Of a stretch of DNA of 64,000 nt, positions 24,577 through 32,657 are shown piece by piece. The stretch spans positions 248,001 through 312,000 of the forward strand of contig CAMAXI010000002.1 of assembly GCA_945862165.1 (NCBI GenBank), given 5' to 3'. The DNA is from Chryseobacterium gleum. Its GTDB lineage: Bacteria > Bacteroidota > Bacteroidia > Flavobacteriales_D > Crocinitomicaceae. The notes beneath the pieces were generated by a model that saw only the letters and a program-made list of their open reading frames with translations, was not told where the DNA came from and did no database searches. Position 1 is the first letter of the stretch. Every line of letters starts with the position of its first letter. Position numbers and translations under genes: made by a program.

Positions 24577-25340
24577 AAGTTACCCTAGTACAAGCCAACC
24601 AAGTTTGGGAAGACAAAAAAGAAAATATGCGTCACTTCGAAGACCTATTAGCAGAAGTGGAAGAAACGGATATCATCGTTCTACCTGAAATGTTTCATAC
24701 AGGGTTTACCATGCATGCAAAGAAATTTGCAGAGGAAATGAAAAAATCGTCTGCAATTAGTTGGTTACAATCCATGGCTGCTAAAAAAAATGCAGCAATT
24801 TACACTTCTTTTATTGCGAAAGAAGACGATTATTACTTTAATCGCGGTGTATTTGTGGAACCATCTGGAAAATATACCCATTACGACAAACGCAAATTAT
24901 TCACCTTAGCGGGAGAAGAAAAAGTATTCAAAGCAGGTCATGTAAAAACTCGAGTGAACTACATGGGTTGGAAAATACAATTACAAATTTGTTACGATTT
25001 ACGTTTCCCGGAAATTACCAGAAATGGCTTACAAGACCATAAATCAGCTAAGTTTGATGCGTTATTATACATTGCAAATTGGCCTGAAAAACGCAATACA
25101 CATTGGAAGGCTTTATTAACAGCTAGAGCGGTTGAAAATCAATGTTATGTTGTTGGTGTAAATCGCGTAGGGGAAGATGGTAAAGGGTTGACATATAGCG
25201 GAGATTCAGCTGCAATAAATGCGTATGGGGAATCTATTGCAAAATTAAAGGCGCATAAAGAAAGAGTAAAAACGGTGGTTTTATCTGCGGATCATTTGAC
25301 GGAGGTGCGAACGCAATTGCAATTTTTGAAAGATATATAA
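24564..25340 (+). CDS. yafV: Omega-amidase, YafV/Nit2-type nitrilase family
   Basis: Start taken at the ATG giving MQDLKVTLVQANQVW, overlapping the aminotransferase by 13 bp; the ORF-track start 48 nt earlier is inside the upstream gene. The 258-residue carbon-nitrogen hydrolase has the Glu-Lys-Cys triad: Glu in LPEMFHTGF (~43), Lys in YDKRKLFTLAGE (~110), Cys in LQICYDLRFPE (~145). YafV hydrolyses 2-oxoglutaramate to 2-oxoglutarate and ammonia, pulling the YbdL reaction forward. Translational coupling is implied. A terminator hairpin follows. Confidence 0.92.
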   Translation: MQDLKVTLVQANQVWEDKKENMRHFEDLLAEVEETDIIVLPEMFHTGFTMHAKKFAEEMKKSSAISWLQSMAAKKNAAIYTSFIAKEDDYYFNRGVFVEPSGKYTHYDKRKLFTLAGEEKVFKAGHVKTRVNYMGWKIQLQICYDLRFPEITRNGLQDHKSAKFDALLYIANWPEKRNTHWKALLTARAVENQCYVVGVNRVGEDGKGLTYSGDSAAINAYGESIAKLKAHKERVKTVVLSADHLTEVRTQLQFLKDI

Positions 25341-25346
25341 AACAAA

Positions 25347-25377
25347 AAAGTCCTGATAGAAATTCTACCAGGACTTT
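25347..25377. terminator. Bidirectional terminator after yafV
   Basis: AAAGTCCTG / CAGGACTTT 9-bp stem with partial inner pairing (TAGA/TCTA). It is placed between convergent genes, with A and T tracts on either side. Confidence 0.8.
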
Positions 25378-25397
25378 ATACTTTTTACTAAGTACTC

Positions 25398-26114
25398 TTA
25401 ATCTCTGTTTCCTAACAAACGTAATAAGGATAGGAATAAGTTGATGAAAAGGATGTACAACATCAAACCACCAATTAAGGCTAATTTATTGCGTTGTACG
25501 CCTTCTAACGTTGGATCATTGCTAATGTGTTTCAATTGTTGCATTTGATACGCTGTTAAGCCAGTAAAAACAAACACACCTAAAACTGAAACAACAAAGT
25601 CCATTGTATCACTTTTCATAAAGATGTTTACGATTGTTGCTATGAACATCCCGATAAAGACCATGTACAACAAACTTCCAAATTTAGTTAAGTCTGTTTT
25701 AGTAGTATATCCTAAAATTGCCATCCCCGCAAAAGCACCTGCAGTAACTAAAAAAGTAGTATAAATAGATGCGATATCATATACCAAAAATATGGTACTC
25801 AAACTCAATCCCATTAATGCAGAATAAACTCCAAAAAGAAGCAATAATACAGGTAAAGACAAGCGATTATAAGCCATTTGAATTAACAATCCCAATCCAA
25901 CAGGGGCAAATACTACGAGGTAAAATAACCCTGATATACCACCGTTTGTAATAAAATACTTCATCACAAACTCAGGTGTACCACACAAATATGCTATTGC
26001 TCCAGAAATACCTAAAGCAGCAAACATATAGGAATACACATTTCTAAAAAACTCCGACGACATCGTCTTTGCATTTGCATCGTACTCTTGACGATTTAGT
26101 AAATTTTCAAACAT
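25398..26114 (-). CDS. Bax inhibitor-1/YccA family membrane protein
   Basis: A 238-residue integral membrane protein with about seven helices. The family features are the N-terminal cytosolic stretch (AKTMSSEFFRNVYSYM), GYTTKTDLTKFGS in the middle, and a C-terminal LIGGLMLYILFINLFLSLLRLLG. Bacterial members such as BsYetJ are pH-dependent calcium leak channels; YccA-type members interact with FtsH. It lies 17 bp downstream of folE on the same strand, so possibly co-transcribed. Confidence 0.9.
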   Translation of the reverse strand: MFENLLNRQEYDANAKTMSSEFFRNVYSYMFAALGISGAIAYLCGTPEFVMKYFITNGGISGLFYLVVFAPVGLGLLIQMAYNRLSLPVLLLLFGVYSALMGLSLSTIFLVYDIASIYTTFLVTAGAFAGMAILGYTTKTDLTKFGSLLYMVFIGMFIATIVNIFMKSDTMDFVVSVLGVFVFTGLTAYQMQQLKHISNDPTLEGVQRNKLALIGGLMLYILFINLFLSLLRLLGNRD

Positions 26115-26131
26115 AGTTTAACGTTTTTAAA

Positions 26132-26719
26132 TTAATGTAATTTGGCTTGCACCAAGCTAATAAACTCCTTACGTGTAGCATCATTTTGTAAAAACAAACC
26201 AGTAAACGCACTGGATGTCGTTACCGAATTTTGTTTTTGTACGCCACGCATTTGCATACACATATGACAACATTCTATTACGACAGCAACGCCTTTAGGT
26301 TTCAACGTTTCTTGAATACAGTCACGAATTTCGATGGTCAATCGTTCTTGCACCTGTAATCTTCGTGCAAAAGCATCTACTACACGCGGTATTTTACTTA
26401 AGCCAACAATCGTGCCATTAGGAATATAAGCCACGTGTGCTTTACCGAAAAATGGCAACATATGATGTTCACACATAGAATATACTTCAATGTCCTTAAC
26501 CAATACCATTTCGGAGTATTCTTCTTGAAATAGAGCAGATTTCAGTATATCCGCAGGATTTAAATCATACCCATGCGTTAAAAATTGTAAGGCTTTCGCT
26601 ACACGCTCTGGTGTTTTCAATAAACCTTCACGTTGTGCATTTTCTCCTAAATCGGACAAAATTTCAGTATAAACCGTTGAAATTTTGTCTGTTATTTCTT
26701 GTTTGTAATATTTTTCCAT
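26132..26719 (-). CDS. folE: GTP cyclohydrolase I
   Basis: Converts GTP to 7,8-dihydroneopterin triphosphate, the entry to folate and tetrahydrobiopterin. The 195-residue product has the zinc and active-site motifs [18 protein letters not shown] (~83-100) and the C-terminal [17 protein letters not shown]. It is downstream (51 bp) of a PTPS-type gene on the same strand, so the two successive pterin steps are probably transcribed together. Confidence 0.96.
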   Translation of the reverse strand: MEKYYKQEITDKISTVYTEILSDLGENAQREGLLKTPERVAKALQFLTHGYDLNPADILKSALFQEEYSEMVLVKDIEVYSMCEHHMLPFFGKAHVAYIPNGTIVGLSKIPRVVDAFARRLQVQERLTIEIRDCIQETLKPKGVAVVIECCHMCMQMRGVQKQNSVTTSSAFTGLFLQNDATRKEFISLVQAKLH

Positions 26720-26770
26720 CGTATAAAAAGTTAAATTAGATTAATTCTAAATAATAAAAGACTAAAATAA

Positions 26771-27205
26771 TTAATACGGTTCATTTCCACCGAAATATTC
26801 GACGAAATTGTTTTCTGTTTCTTCCAATCTAATTTTTGCAAGGATACCACCTGCCTTTAAAATAGGTTGTTCTAAAATTTCCCAGATTTTAATAACTATG
26901 TTTTCAGTAGAAGGAAGAATATCTTTCATGCAAGCAACGTCGAGATTCAAATTTTTATGATCGAAAACATCTACCACTTCTGTTTTGATAATTTTACTCA
27001 AGTCTTTTAAGTTAATTACAAACCCAGTTACTGGATTTGGAGTGCCTTTTACTGTGACAATTAAATTAAAATTATGTCCATGCCAGTTTTTGTTGGCACA
27101 TTTTCCAAAAATTTCTTCGTTTTTTTCGTCCGACCAGTCATTACGTGACAATTTATGTGCAGCGTTGAAATGTTCTTTTCGAATGATATAGACAGTTTTA
27201 CTCAC
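26771..27205 (-). CDS. 6-pyruvoyl-tetrahydropterin synthase (PTPS/QueD family)
   Basis: A 144-residue T-fold enzyme. The sequence tracks animal PTPS closely: FGKCANKNWHGHNF (catalytic Cys plus zinc histidines), PVTGFVINLKDL, FDHKNLNLD, PSTENIVIKIW, and the C-terminal Glu in RLEETENNFVEY. QueD proteins have the same fold and can use the same substrate, so a role in queuosine precursor synthesis cannot be excluded. The adjacent folE and nearby hpd/hmgA favour tetrahydropterin cofactor synthesis. Start at MSKTVYIIRKEHFNAAH fits the family. Confidence 0.85.
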   Translation of the reverse strand: MSKTVYIIRKEHFNAAHKLSRNDWSDEKNEEIFGKCANKNWHGHNFNLIVTVKGTPNPVTGFVINLKDLSKIIKTEVVDVFDHKNLNLDVACMKDILPSTENIVIKIWEILEQPILKAGGILAKIRLEETENNFVEYFGGNEPY

Positions 27206-27279
27206 GTTATTTTTATTAACTATAGTATTAAATAATACTCAAGATGCAATCAATACTAAAATTACTATTTATTTTATTT

Positions 27280-27360
27280 CCACCTTTTATTAACTTCGTT
27301 GCTGCCTCGCGGTCATTGCCAAAAAAAGGTGGAGCCAAAAAAGTCTAGGCCATATATGGC
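27280..27360. repeat. Intergenic inverted repeat plus 12-bp palindrome
   Basis: CCACCTTTT (27280-27288) and AAAAGGTGG (27324-27332) form a stem with a 35-nt loop. GCCATATATGGC (27349-27360) is a perfect palindrome just beyond. The loop is GC-richer (CTGCCTCGCGGTCATTGCC) than its surroundings. Nothing coding is visible in this 165-bp gap. Confidence 0.45.
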
Positions 27361-27370
27361 TTCAAAAATT

Positions 27371-27820
27371 CTACCCAAATACTTCTTCTACGATTTTGAA
27401 TCGGTAGGCGAAAATTTCTTCTAATTTGGGTTTCACTAAAAATGGTTCAACTAATTTTCCAAGAAATCCAAGTGGTATAATGTACGAGACAATATCCGTC
27501 ATTTCTACTCCTCCTTCCACTGCTTTAAAATGGTGTTCGTGGTGCCACATGGTATATGGACCTTTACGTTGCTCATCTACGAAAAACGATTTGTCTTTCA
27601 CGTGGGTAATTTCTGTCACCCACTCTACCGGAATTCCTAATAAAGGTTTTACCGTATACGCAATAATTAAACCTTCATACATTTTTGTAGGAACTTCTGT
27701 TTTCACATCAAATCCCATGTACGACGGTGTAATGCGTTTCAAATTTGCTGGTGAGGAGAAAAAATCCCAACACGTTTGCAAATCCGTTTTGACAAATTGT
27801 TTTCGAATAAATTGGTGCAT
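27371..27820 (-). CDS. SRPBCC-fold protein, unknown ligand
   Basis: A 149-residue START/Bet v1-like (SRPBCC) protein of the type often labelled cell-division inhibitor or polyketide cyclase-like. Typical features: WDFFSSPANLKRITPSYMGF at ~18-37, the GPYTMWHHEHHF strand, and a C-terminal helix (FAYRFKIVEEVF). It starts one base after the hldD stop, so it is its downstream operon partner. These domains bind hydrophobic ligands; no specific function can be assigned. Confidence 0.78.
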   Translation of the reverse strand: MHQFIRKQFVKTDLQTCWDFFSSPANLKRITPSYMGFDVKTEVPTKMYEGLIIAYTVKPLLGIPVEWVTEITHVKDKSFFVDEQRKGPYTMWHHEHHFKAVEGGVEMTDIVSYIIPLGFLGKLVEPFLVKPKLEEIFAYRFKIVEEVFG

Positions 27821-27821
27821 A

Positions 27822-28808
27822 TTAATAGTATTTATGCTCGGTTAAGTAATTTTCAACGTAATCCTTTACGCCTTCTTCTAAAGTGTGAAATGGTATTTTG
27901 TATCCTGAAGAAACTAACTTATTCATGTTTGCCTCCGTGAAATATTGGTATTTATCGCGTATATCAATTGGTGTATCAATGAATTCAATGTTTGGTTTTA
28001 AGTGCAATGCTTGGAAAGTATTTGTCGCTAAATCTAAGAAAGTACGCGCTTTTCCAGAACCTAAATTGTAAATCCCGGAAGTTGGTTTTTCGTTCATCAA
28101 ATACATACACACTTCCACTACATCTTTTACATACACGAAATCACGTAATTGTCCGCCATCCGTAAAATCAGGATTGTGCGAACGGAACAATTTCATGCCA
28201 CCATTTGCTTTAATTTGATTAAACGCATGGAAGATTACTGAAGCCATTCTTCCTTTGTGGTATTCGTTTGGACCATACACGTTAAAGAATTTTAAACCAG
28301 CCCAAAATGGTGGTTGTTTTTCTTGTTGTAAAGCCCAAATATCAAAGTCATTTTTAGAATCACCGTATGGATTCAATGGCTTCAATTTGGTAATTACATC
28401 ATGATTATCTTCGTATCCAAACTCCCCTAAACCATAAGTCGCAGCAGAACTAGCATATACCAACGGGATCGAATGAGCTGCACAGAAATTCCATAGCATT
28501 TGTGTGTATTCCACATTCAACGCATCAAAAATTGCCTTATCAAACTCTGTAGTATCTGTACGTGCGCCAATGTGAAAAATGATGTCGATTTGTTTTTGGT
28601 TTGTCGCTAACCAATCTGCCAATACTCCACGTTCTACTTTTGCTTCGAAGATTTTCCCTTCTAAGTTCTTATCTTTTTCGTGTTTCGTGAAATCATCTAC
28701 AACTACTACATTGTTAAAACCTGCTTGGTTTAGTTTGCTTACTAAACAGCTACCTATGAATCCTGCTGCTCCTGTTACTATAATCATCTTTTTTATCTTT
28801 TGTGACAT
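27822..28808 (-). CDS. hldD: ADP-L-glycero-D-manno-heptose 6-epimerase
   Basis: An extended short-chain dehydrogenase/epimerase giving ADP-L,D-heptose for LPS core. NADP-binding motif GAAGFIGS (~13-20), VVVDDFTKHEKDKNL specific to HldD, catalytic YASSAATYG and Tyr/Lys in NPYGDSKNDFD, then FNVYGPNEYHKGRMASV. The start at 28808 puts the TAATTTTG box at a usual 29 nt; the alternative MIIVTGAAGFIG start at 28787 also fits homologues. It is followed without a gap by the SRPBCC gene. Functional link: the GT9 gene at 10.5 kb. Confidence 0.92.
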   Translation of the reverse strand: MSQKIKKMIIVTGAAGFIGSCLVSKLNQAGFNNVVVVDDFTKHEKDKNLEGKIFEAKVERGVLADWLATNQKQIDIIFHIGARTDTTEFDKAIFDALNVEYTQMLWNFCAAHSIPLVYASSAATYGLGEFGYEDNHDVITKLKPLNPYGDSKNDFDIWALQQEKQPPFWAGLKFFNVYGPNEYHKGRMASVIFHAFNQIKANGGMKLFRSHNPDFTDGGQLRDFVYVKDVVEVCMYLMNEKPTSGIYNLGSGKARTFLDLATNTFQALHLKPNIEFIDTPIDIRDKYQYFTEANMNKLVSSGYKIPFHTLEEGVKDYVENYLTEHKYY

Positions 28809-28837
28809 ATATAAATTGCTTTTTCTTCGTTCAACAT

Positions 28838-28845
28838 CAAAATTA
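28838..28845 (-). promoter_or_regulatory. -7 box for hldD
   Basis: TAATTTTG on the minus strand, 29 nt before the ATG at 28808, inside the 129-bp gap after the ABC exporter gene. Confidence 0.45.
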
Positions 28846-28937
28846 AACTCCTCATATACTAAGGTATACTGCGGATTTAATTTCTTGTTTGCCTCAAAAA
28901 ATCTAATTTATAAAAGCCACTATGTTCAATTAATACT

Positions 28938-30689
28938 TTATTTTTCCCTTTTTAAAAATTGAATTTCATATAACTTCTTATAAAATCCATCGATTTGCAA
29001 TAATTCATGGTGGGATCCTTGTTCTACCAATTCTCCTTTATCTACTACAACTATTTTATCCGCTTTTTGGATGGTGGAAAGTCGGTGTGCAATGACAATC
29101 GACGTTCTTCCTTCTGTTAATTTTTCTGTTGCACGTTGTATCATTTCTTCCGATTCGTTGTCTACGCTAGACGTTGCTTCGTCTAATATCAAAATGGAAG
29201 GATTGTAGACATACGCACGAATAAATGAAAGCAATTGACGCTGACCCACAGACAAGACGCCTCCTCTTTCGCCAACGTGGTAATCATAACCATTTGGTAA
29301 TTTCATTATAAAATCGTGTGCACCCACCGCTTTTGAGGCATCCATGACTTGCTCCAAACTAATCGAAGGGTCACGCAAGGTAATGTTGTGGTAAATCGAA
29401 TCGGAAAACAAAAATACATCTTGTAATACGATTGCAATGTTTTTTCGCAGAACATCCAATTGAATGTCTTGTAAATTAGTAGTTCCAATGAAAATATCGC
29501 CTTTTTGGTATTCGTAAAAACGTCCCAATAAATTCACAATAGTAGATTTTCCTGCACCCGTAGCACCAACAAAAGCAACTGTTTTTCCTTTTTCGATGTT
29601 TAGGTTAATATTTTTTAATACCCAATCTTCGTATTTATAAGCAAAATGAAGGTTTTGGAAATGAATATCCAGATGAAAATCTAGTTGTGTAATTGTTCCA
29701 TCTTTTTGGGTATGTTCGTTCAAATCTAAAACTTCAAAAACGCGTTCTGCGCGCACAATTCCACGTTGTAGGATATTAAATTTATCCGCTAATTGACGAA
29801 TCGGCCGGAACAGCATATTTACCCACAAGGTGAAGGAAATAATTTCCCCATACATTTGTTCTGGATTCGGAGGAACATCCCCCATAAATTGAAATGCGCC
29901 CCACACCAATAAAAACGCAATGGAAAGCGAACTTAAAATTTCTACTACCGGAAAGAAAATCGAGAAAGCCCATACCGCATTAATGTGTGCTTTTTTATGG
30001 TCTTGATTGATTTCATCAAACAATTTTTCTTCTTGTTTTTCTCGAGAGAAAAGTTGCACAATTGCCATTCCTGAGATGTGTTCTTGCACAAACGAACTTA
30101 AACGAGTGACTTGCAAACGTTCTTGTTGAAAGGATTTTTTCATCGCATTAGCAAAAATACGGGTAGCTATAAGTAATAGTGGAATTGGAATTAAGGTCAA
30201 TAAAGTCAATTGCCAATTACTAAAAAACATGATGAAAATTACGAAAAACAACATTAGGAAATCGCCTACAATTTCAATCATTCCTGAAGAAAACACTTCT
30301 GCAATCGCTTCAATGTCAGAAATTAATCGTGTCACCAACGAACCAATAGGTGTTTGGTCGAAATACTTCATACGAAAGGAAAGCATGTGCTTAAATAACT
30401 TTTGACGGATGTCGCGAATGATGGATTGTGCCAATAAATTACTCACCAAAGCATTAAAGAATTGAAACACTCCTTCTAAAACCAACAAGCCTAAAATCAA
30501 TAAAGACCAATGTAATAATGCATCCGGATTTTTGGTAGAAATAATGTATTTATCTACCATCTGTCCGATTAATTTTGGTCGCATAGGACCTACTATCGAA
30601 AGGGTTATCGTACAAATAAATGAATAAATCATCAAACGTTTGTAGTTCTTTACAAACTTCAACAGACGTTTAAAAACATTAAAATCCAT
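28938..30689 (-). CDS. ABC exporter, fused permease and ATPase (MsbA-like)
   Basis: Start taken at MDFNVFKRLLKF because a TAAATTTG box would otherwise end only 4 nt before the ORF-track ATG at 30707; that longer (589-residue) leaderless form cannot be excluded. The 583-residue half-transporter has six membrane helices, including the ITLSIVGPMRPKLIGQMVDKY region. The nucleotide-binding domain carries Walker A GATGAGKST (~370), signature LSVGQRQLL (~475), Walker B ILILDEATSSVD and the H-loop IAHRLST. Such homodimers export lipids or hydrophobic compounds; an LPS/phospholipid substrate is plausible beside hldD but unproven. Confidence 0.9.
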   Translation of the reverse strand: MDFNVFKRLLKFVKNYKRLMIYSFICTITLSIVGPMRPKLIGQMVDKYIISTKNPDALLHWSLLILGLLVLEGVFQFFNALVSNLLAQSIIRDIRQKLFKHMLSFRMKYFDQTPIGSLVTRLISDIEAIAEVFSSGMIEIVGDFLMLFFVIFIMFFSNWQLTLLTLIPIPLLLIATRIFANAMKKSFQQERLQVTRLSSFVQEHISGMAIVQLFSREKQEEKLFDEINQDHKKAHINAVWAFSIFFPVVEILSSLSIAFLLVWGAFQFMGDVPPNPEQMYGEIISFTLWVNMLFRPIRQLADKFNILQRGIVRAERVFEVLDLNEHTQKDGTITQLDFHLDIHFQNLHFAYKYEDWVLKNINLNIEKGKTVAFVGATGAGKSTIVNLLGRFYEYQKGDIFIGTTNLQDIQLDVLRKNIAIVLQDVFLFSDSIYHNITLRDPSISLEQVMDASKAVGAHDFIMKLPNGYDYHVGERGGVLSVGQRQLLSFIRAYVYNPSILILDEATSSVDNESEEMIQRATEKLTEGRTSIVIAHRLSTIQKADKIVVVDKGELVEQGSHHELLQIDGFYKKLYEIQFLKREK

Positions 30690-30711
30690 TTTCGATTCCT
30701 TACGCATTGTA

Positions 30712-30719
30712 CAAATTTA
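30712..30719 (-). promoter_or_regulatory. -7 box for the ABC exporter
   Basis: TAAATTTG on the minus strand: 22 nt before the ATG at 30689, or 4 nt before the ATG at 30707. The distance decides between a leadered short protein and a leaderless longer one. Confidence 0.55.
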
Positions 30720-30806
30720 ATAGAAAAGATTGGTTGATTTTCTAATAATGTAGGTTCAAGAATAAATTGTTGTCTTTTTTATTTTAACTTTACAAAAAGC
30801 ACAGTT

Positions 30807-31454
30807 ATGATTATCAATTTTAGCGAAAACAAATCCATCGTTGGTCCTATTTTAGCGGAATTACGCGATGTACAGATTCAGAAAGATTCCATGCGTTTCA
30901 GAAAAAATCTAGAGCGTTTAGGAGAAATTTTGGCGTATGAAGTTTCTAAAAAATTAGATTACACAACACAAGTTGTTACAACTCCCCTTGGTCAATCCAA
31001 TGAATATCAATTGGTTGAACAACCTATTTTAGCTACGATTTTACGTGCAGGTTTACCTATGCACCAAGGATTTTTAAATGTCTTTGATAAAGCAGATTCT
31101 GCATTTGTTTCTGCATACCGCAAACATGTTCACAACGATGAATTTGAAATTCATGTGGAATATGTTGCCGCTCCAACGTTTGAAGGAAAAGCATTAATTA
31201 TCGTTGACCCAATGTTAGCAACTGGTAGCTCGATGGTGAGTGTATACAAAGCACTGTTAAAGCAAGGAAATCCGGGAAAATTATTTATCGTTTCAGCGAT
31301 TGCTTCGCCAGAAGCATTAGAATACTTAAAAAACTATTTACCAGAATCTACACAATATTTTGTTGGGGCAATTGACCAAGAATTGACTGCGCAAGCATAC
31401 ATTGTACCAGGTATGGGCGATGCAGGAGATTTGGCATTTGGTATTAAATGTTAG
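30807..31454 (+). CDS. upp: Uracil phosphoribosyltransferase
   Basis: Salvages uracil to UMP with PRPP. The 215-residue type I PRTase has the PRPP loop IIVDPMLATGSSM (~130-142), ILRAGLPMHQGFL (~70) and the C-terminal PGMGDAGDLAFG uracil-binding segment. Near-consensus box TAACTTTA lies 14 nt upstream. It opens a plus-strand run (membrane protein, YjjG-like, GT, ileS) with small gaps; YjjG's pyrimidine-nucleotide activity matches upp. Confidence 0.96.
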   Translation: MIINFSENKSIVGPILAELRDVQIQKDSMRFRKNLERLGEILAYEVSKKLDYTTQVVTTPLGQSNEYQLVEQPILATILRAGLPMHQGFLNVFDKADSAFVSAYRKHVHNDEFEIHVEYVAAPTFEGKALIIVDPMLATGSSMVSVYKALLKQGNPGKLFIVSAIASPEALEYLKNYLPESTQYFVGAIDQELTAQAYIVPGMGDAGDLAFGIKC

Positions 31455-31465
31455 TTCATTAAACA

Positions 31466-31936
31466 ATGAATTTCGCAACCTACAGCACCTTCTTTTTACT
31501 ATCCATGGTAAAATTTTTGTTCACACCTTTCGGTGGACCAGCTGCAGGATTGACATTTTTCGAAACGTATTTTTCCTGTTTAGCAGGAGGAATTTTTAGT
31601 GGAACTATCTTCTATTTTTTAGGAGAATTTTTATTAAAAAAAGCGCGCGCTAAAAAACTTGCAGCTTACCAAGCGTCTATAAAAAATGGTGTTCCCATCA
31701 AACAAAAAAAGACATTTACTCCTCTTAATAAAGGGGTGGTCAAAATGAAACGTAAACTTGGAATTGTAGGAATTTCGTTTTTTGCTCCCTTATTTATGTC
31801 TGTACCTGTTGGAACCATTGTAAGTGCTAAATTTTTCGGAAAAAATAAATTCACCTACCCACTAATCGTACTCGGAATGGTATGTAATGGACTGTTAACC
31901 ACAGGTATTGCGTTTGCAATTGCTTCTTTCTTCTAA
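31466..31936 (+). CDS. Small membrane protein, unknown function
   Basis: A 156-residue protein 11 bp after upp and overlapping the next gene by one base (TAATG), so part of an operon. Three to four hydrophobic segments (~5-20, 32-55, 95-118, 130-155) with a basic loop (KKARAKKLAAYQ, KQKKTFTPLNKG) between the second and third. No family recognised. Confidence 0.7.
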   Translation: MNFATYSTFFLLSMVKFLFTPFGGPAAGLTFFETYFSCLAGGIFSGTIFYFLGEFLLKKARAKKLAAYQASIKNGVPIKQKKTFTPLNKGVVKMKRKLGIVGISFFAPLFMSVPVGTIVSAKFFGKNKFTYPLIVLGMVCNGLLTTGIAFAIASFF

Positions 31937-32637
31937 TGATTTTTCTCAAACACGTATTTTTTGATTTAGACAGAACATTATGGGATTTCGAACAAAATTC
32001 TCGAAATGCCTTGCAGAAAATTTACGACCAACACGAGTTATCAAAACATTTCGATCATTTTTTACATTTTCATAAAGTCTACCACAACATCAATAATGAC
32101 TTATGGAAGAAATATGGGAAAGGAAAAATTACCAAAGATGATTTGCGGATTGTTCGTTTTCAAAAAACATTGGAGCGTGTGGAAGTCTATAATTTAGCCT
32201 TTGCGGACAAACTAAACATTGACTACGTAGCAACAGCACCTAAAGAAACCATCTTATTTCCAAATGCAACAGAAACATTAATTGAACTCAAAAAACGCTA
32301 TCAATTACACATCATCACAAATGGTTTTGAAGAAGCACAATTTGTAAAACTAAAAGCATCCAACCTGTTTGATTTTTTTGATGTTATTGTTTGTTCTGAA
32401 ATGGTGGGTAAAACGAAACCACATCGCGACATTTTTCAGTATGCGTTAACACAAGCCAAAGCAACTCCTCAAGAAAGTGTGATGATTGGTGACGACCATA
32501 CCACAGATATACTTGGAGCAATTCAAGTGGGTATGCAAGCCATTTTATTTGATCCAAACGAAAAACACCGAAAATCAGCAGGACAACATAAAATTAAAAA
32601 CCTAGGAGAATTACCCTATTTACTGACAACGCTATAA
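31936..32637 (+). CDS. yjjG: HAD-family pyrimidine nucleotidase (YjjG-like)
   Basis: A 233-residue HAD subfamily IA phosphatase. Motif I is FFDLDRTLWDFE (nucleophile Asp10), motif II HIITNGF (~115), motif III Lys in GKTKPHRDIF, motif IV IGDDHTTDILGA. LWDFEQNSRNAL matches YjjG/YfnB, which dephosphorylate non-canonical pyrimidine nucleotides. Overlaps the previous gene by one base. Sits in the upp cluster. Confidence 0.88.
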   Translation: MIFLKHVFFDLDRTLWDFEQNSRNALQKIYDQHELSKHFDHFLHFHKVYHNINNDLWKKYGKGKITKDDLRIVRFQKTLERVEVYNLAFADKLNIDYVATAPKETILFPNATETLIELKKRYQLHIITNGFEEAQFVKLKASNLFDFFDVIVCSEMVGKTKPHRDIFQYALTQAKATPQESVMIGDDHTTDILGAIQVGMQAILFDPNEKHRKSAGQHKIKNLGELPYLLTTL

Positions 32638-32657
32638 AAATTAAGTGATTAGTTAAG

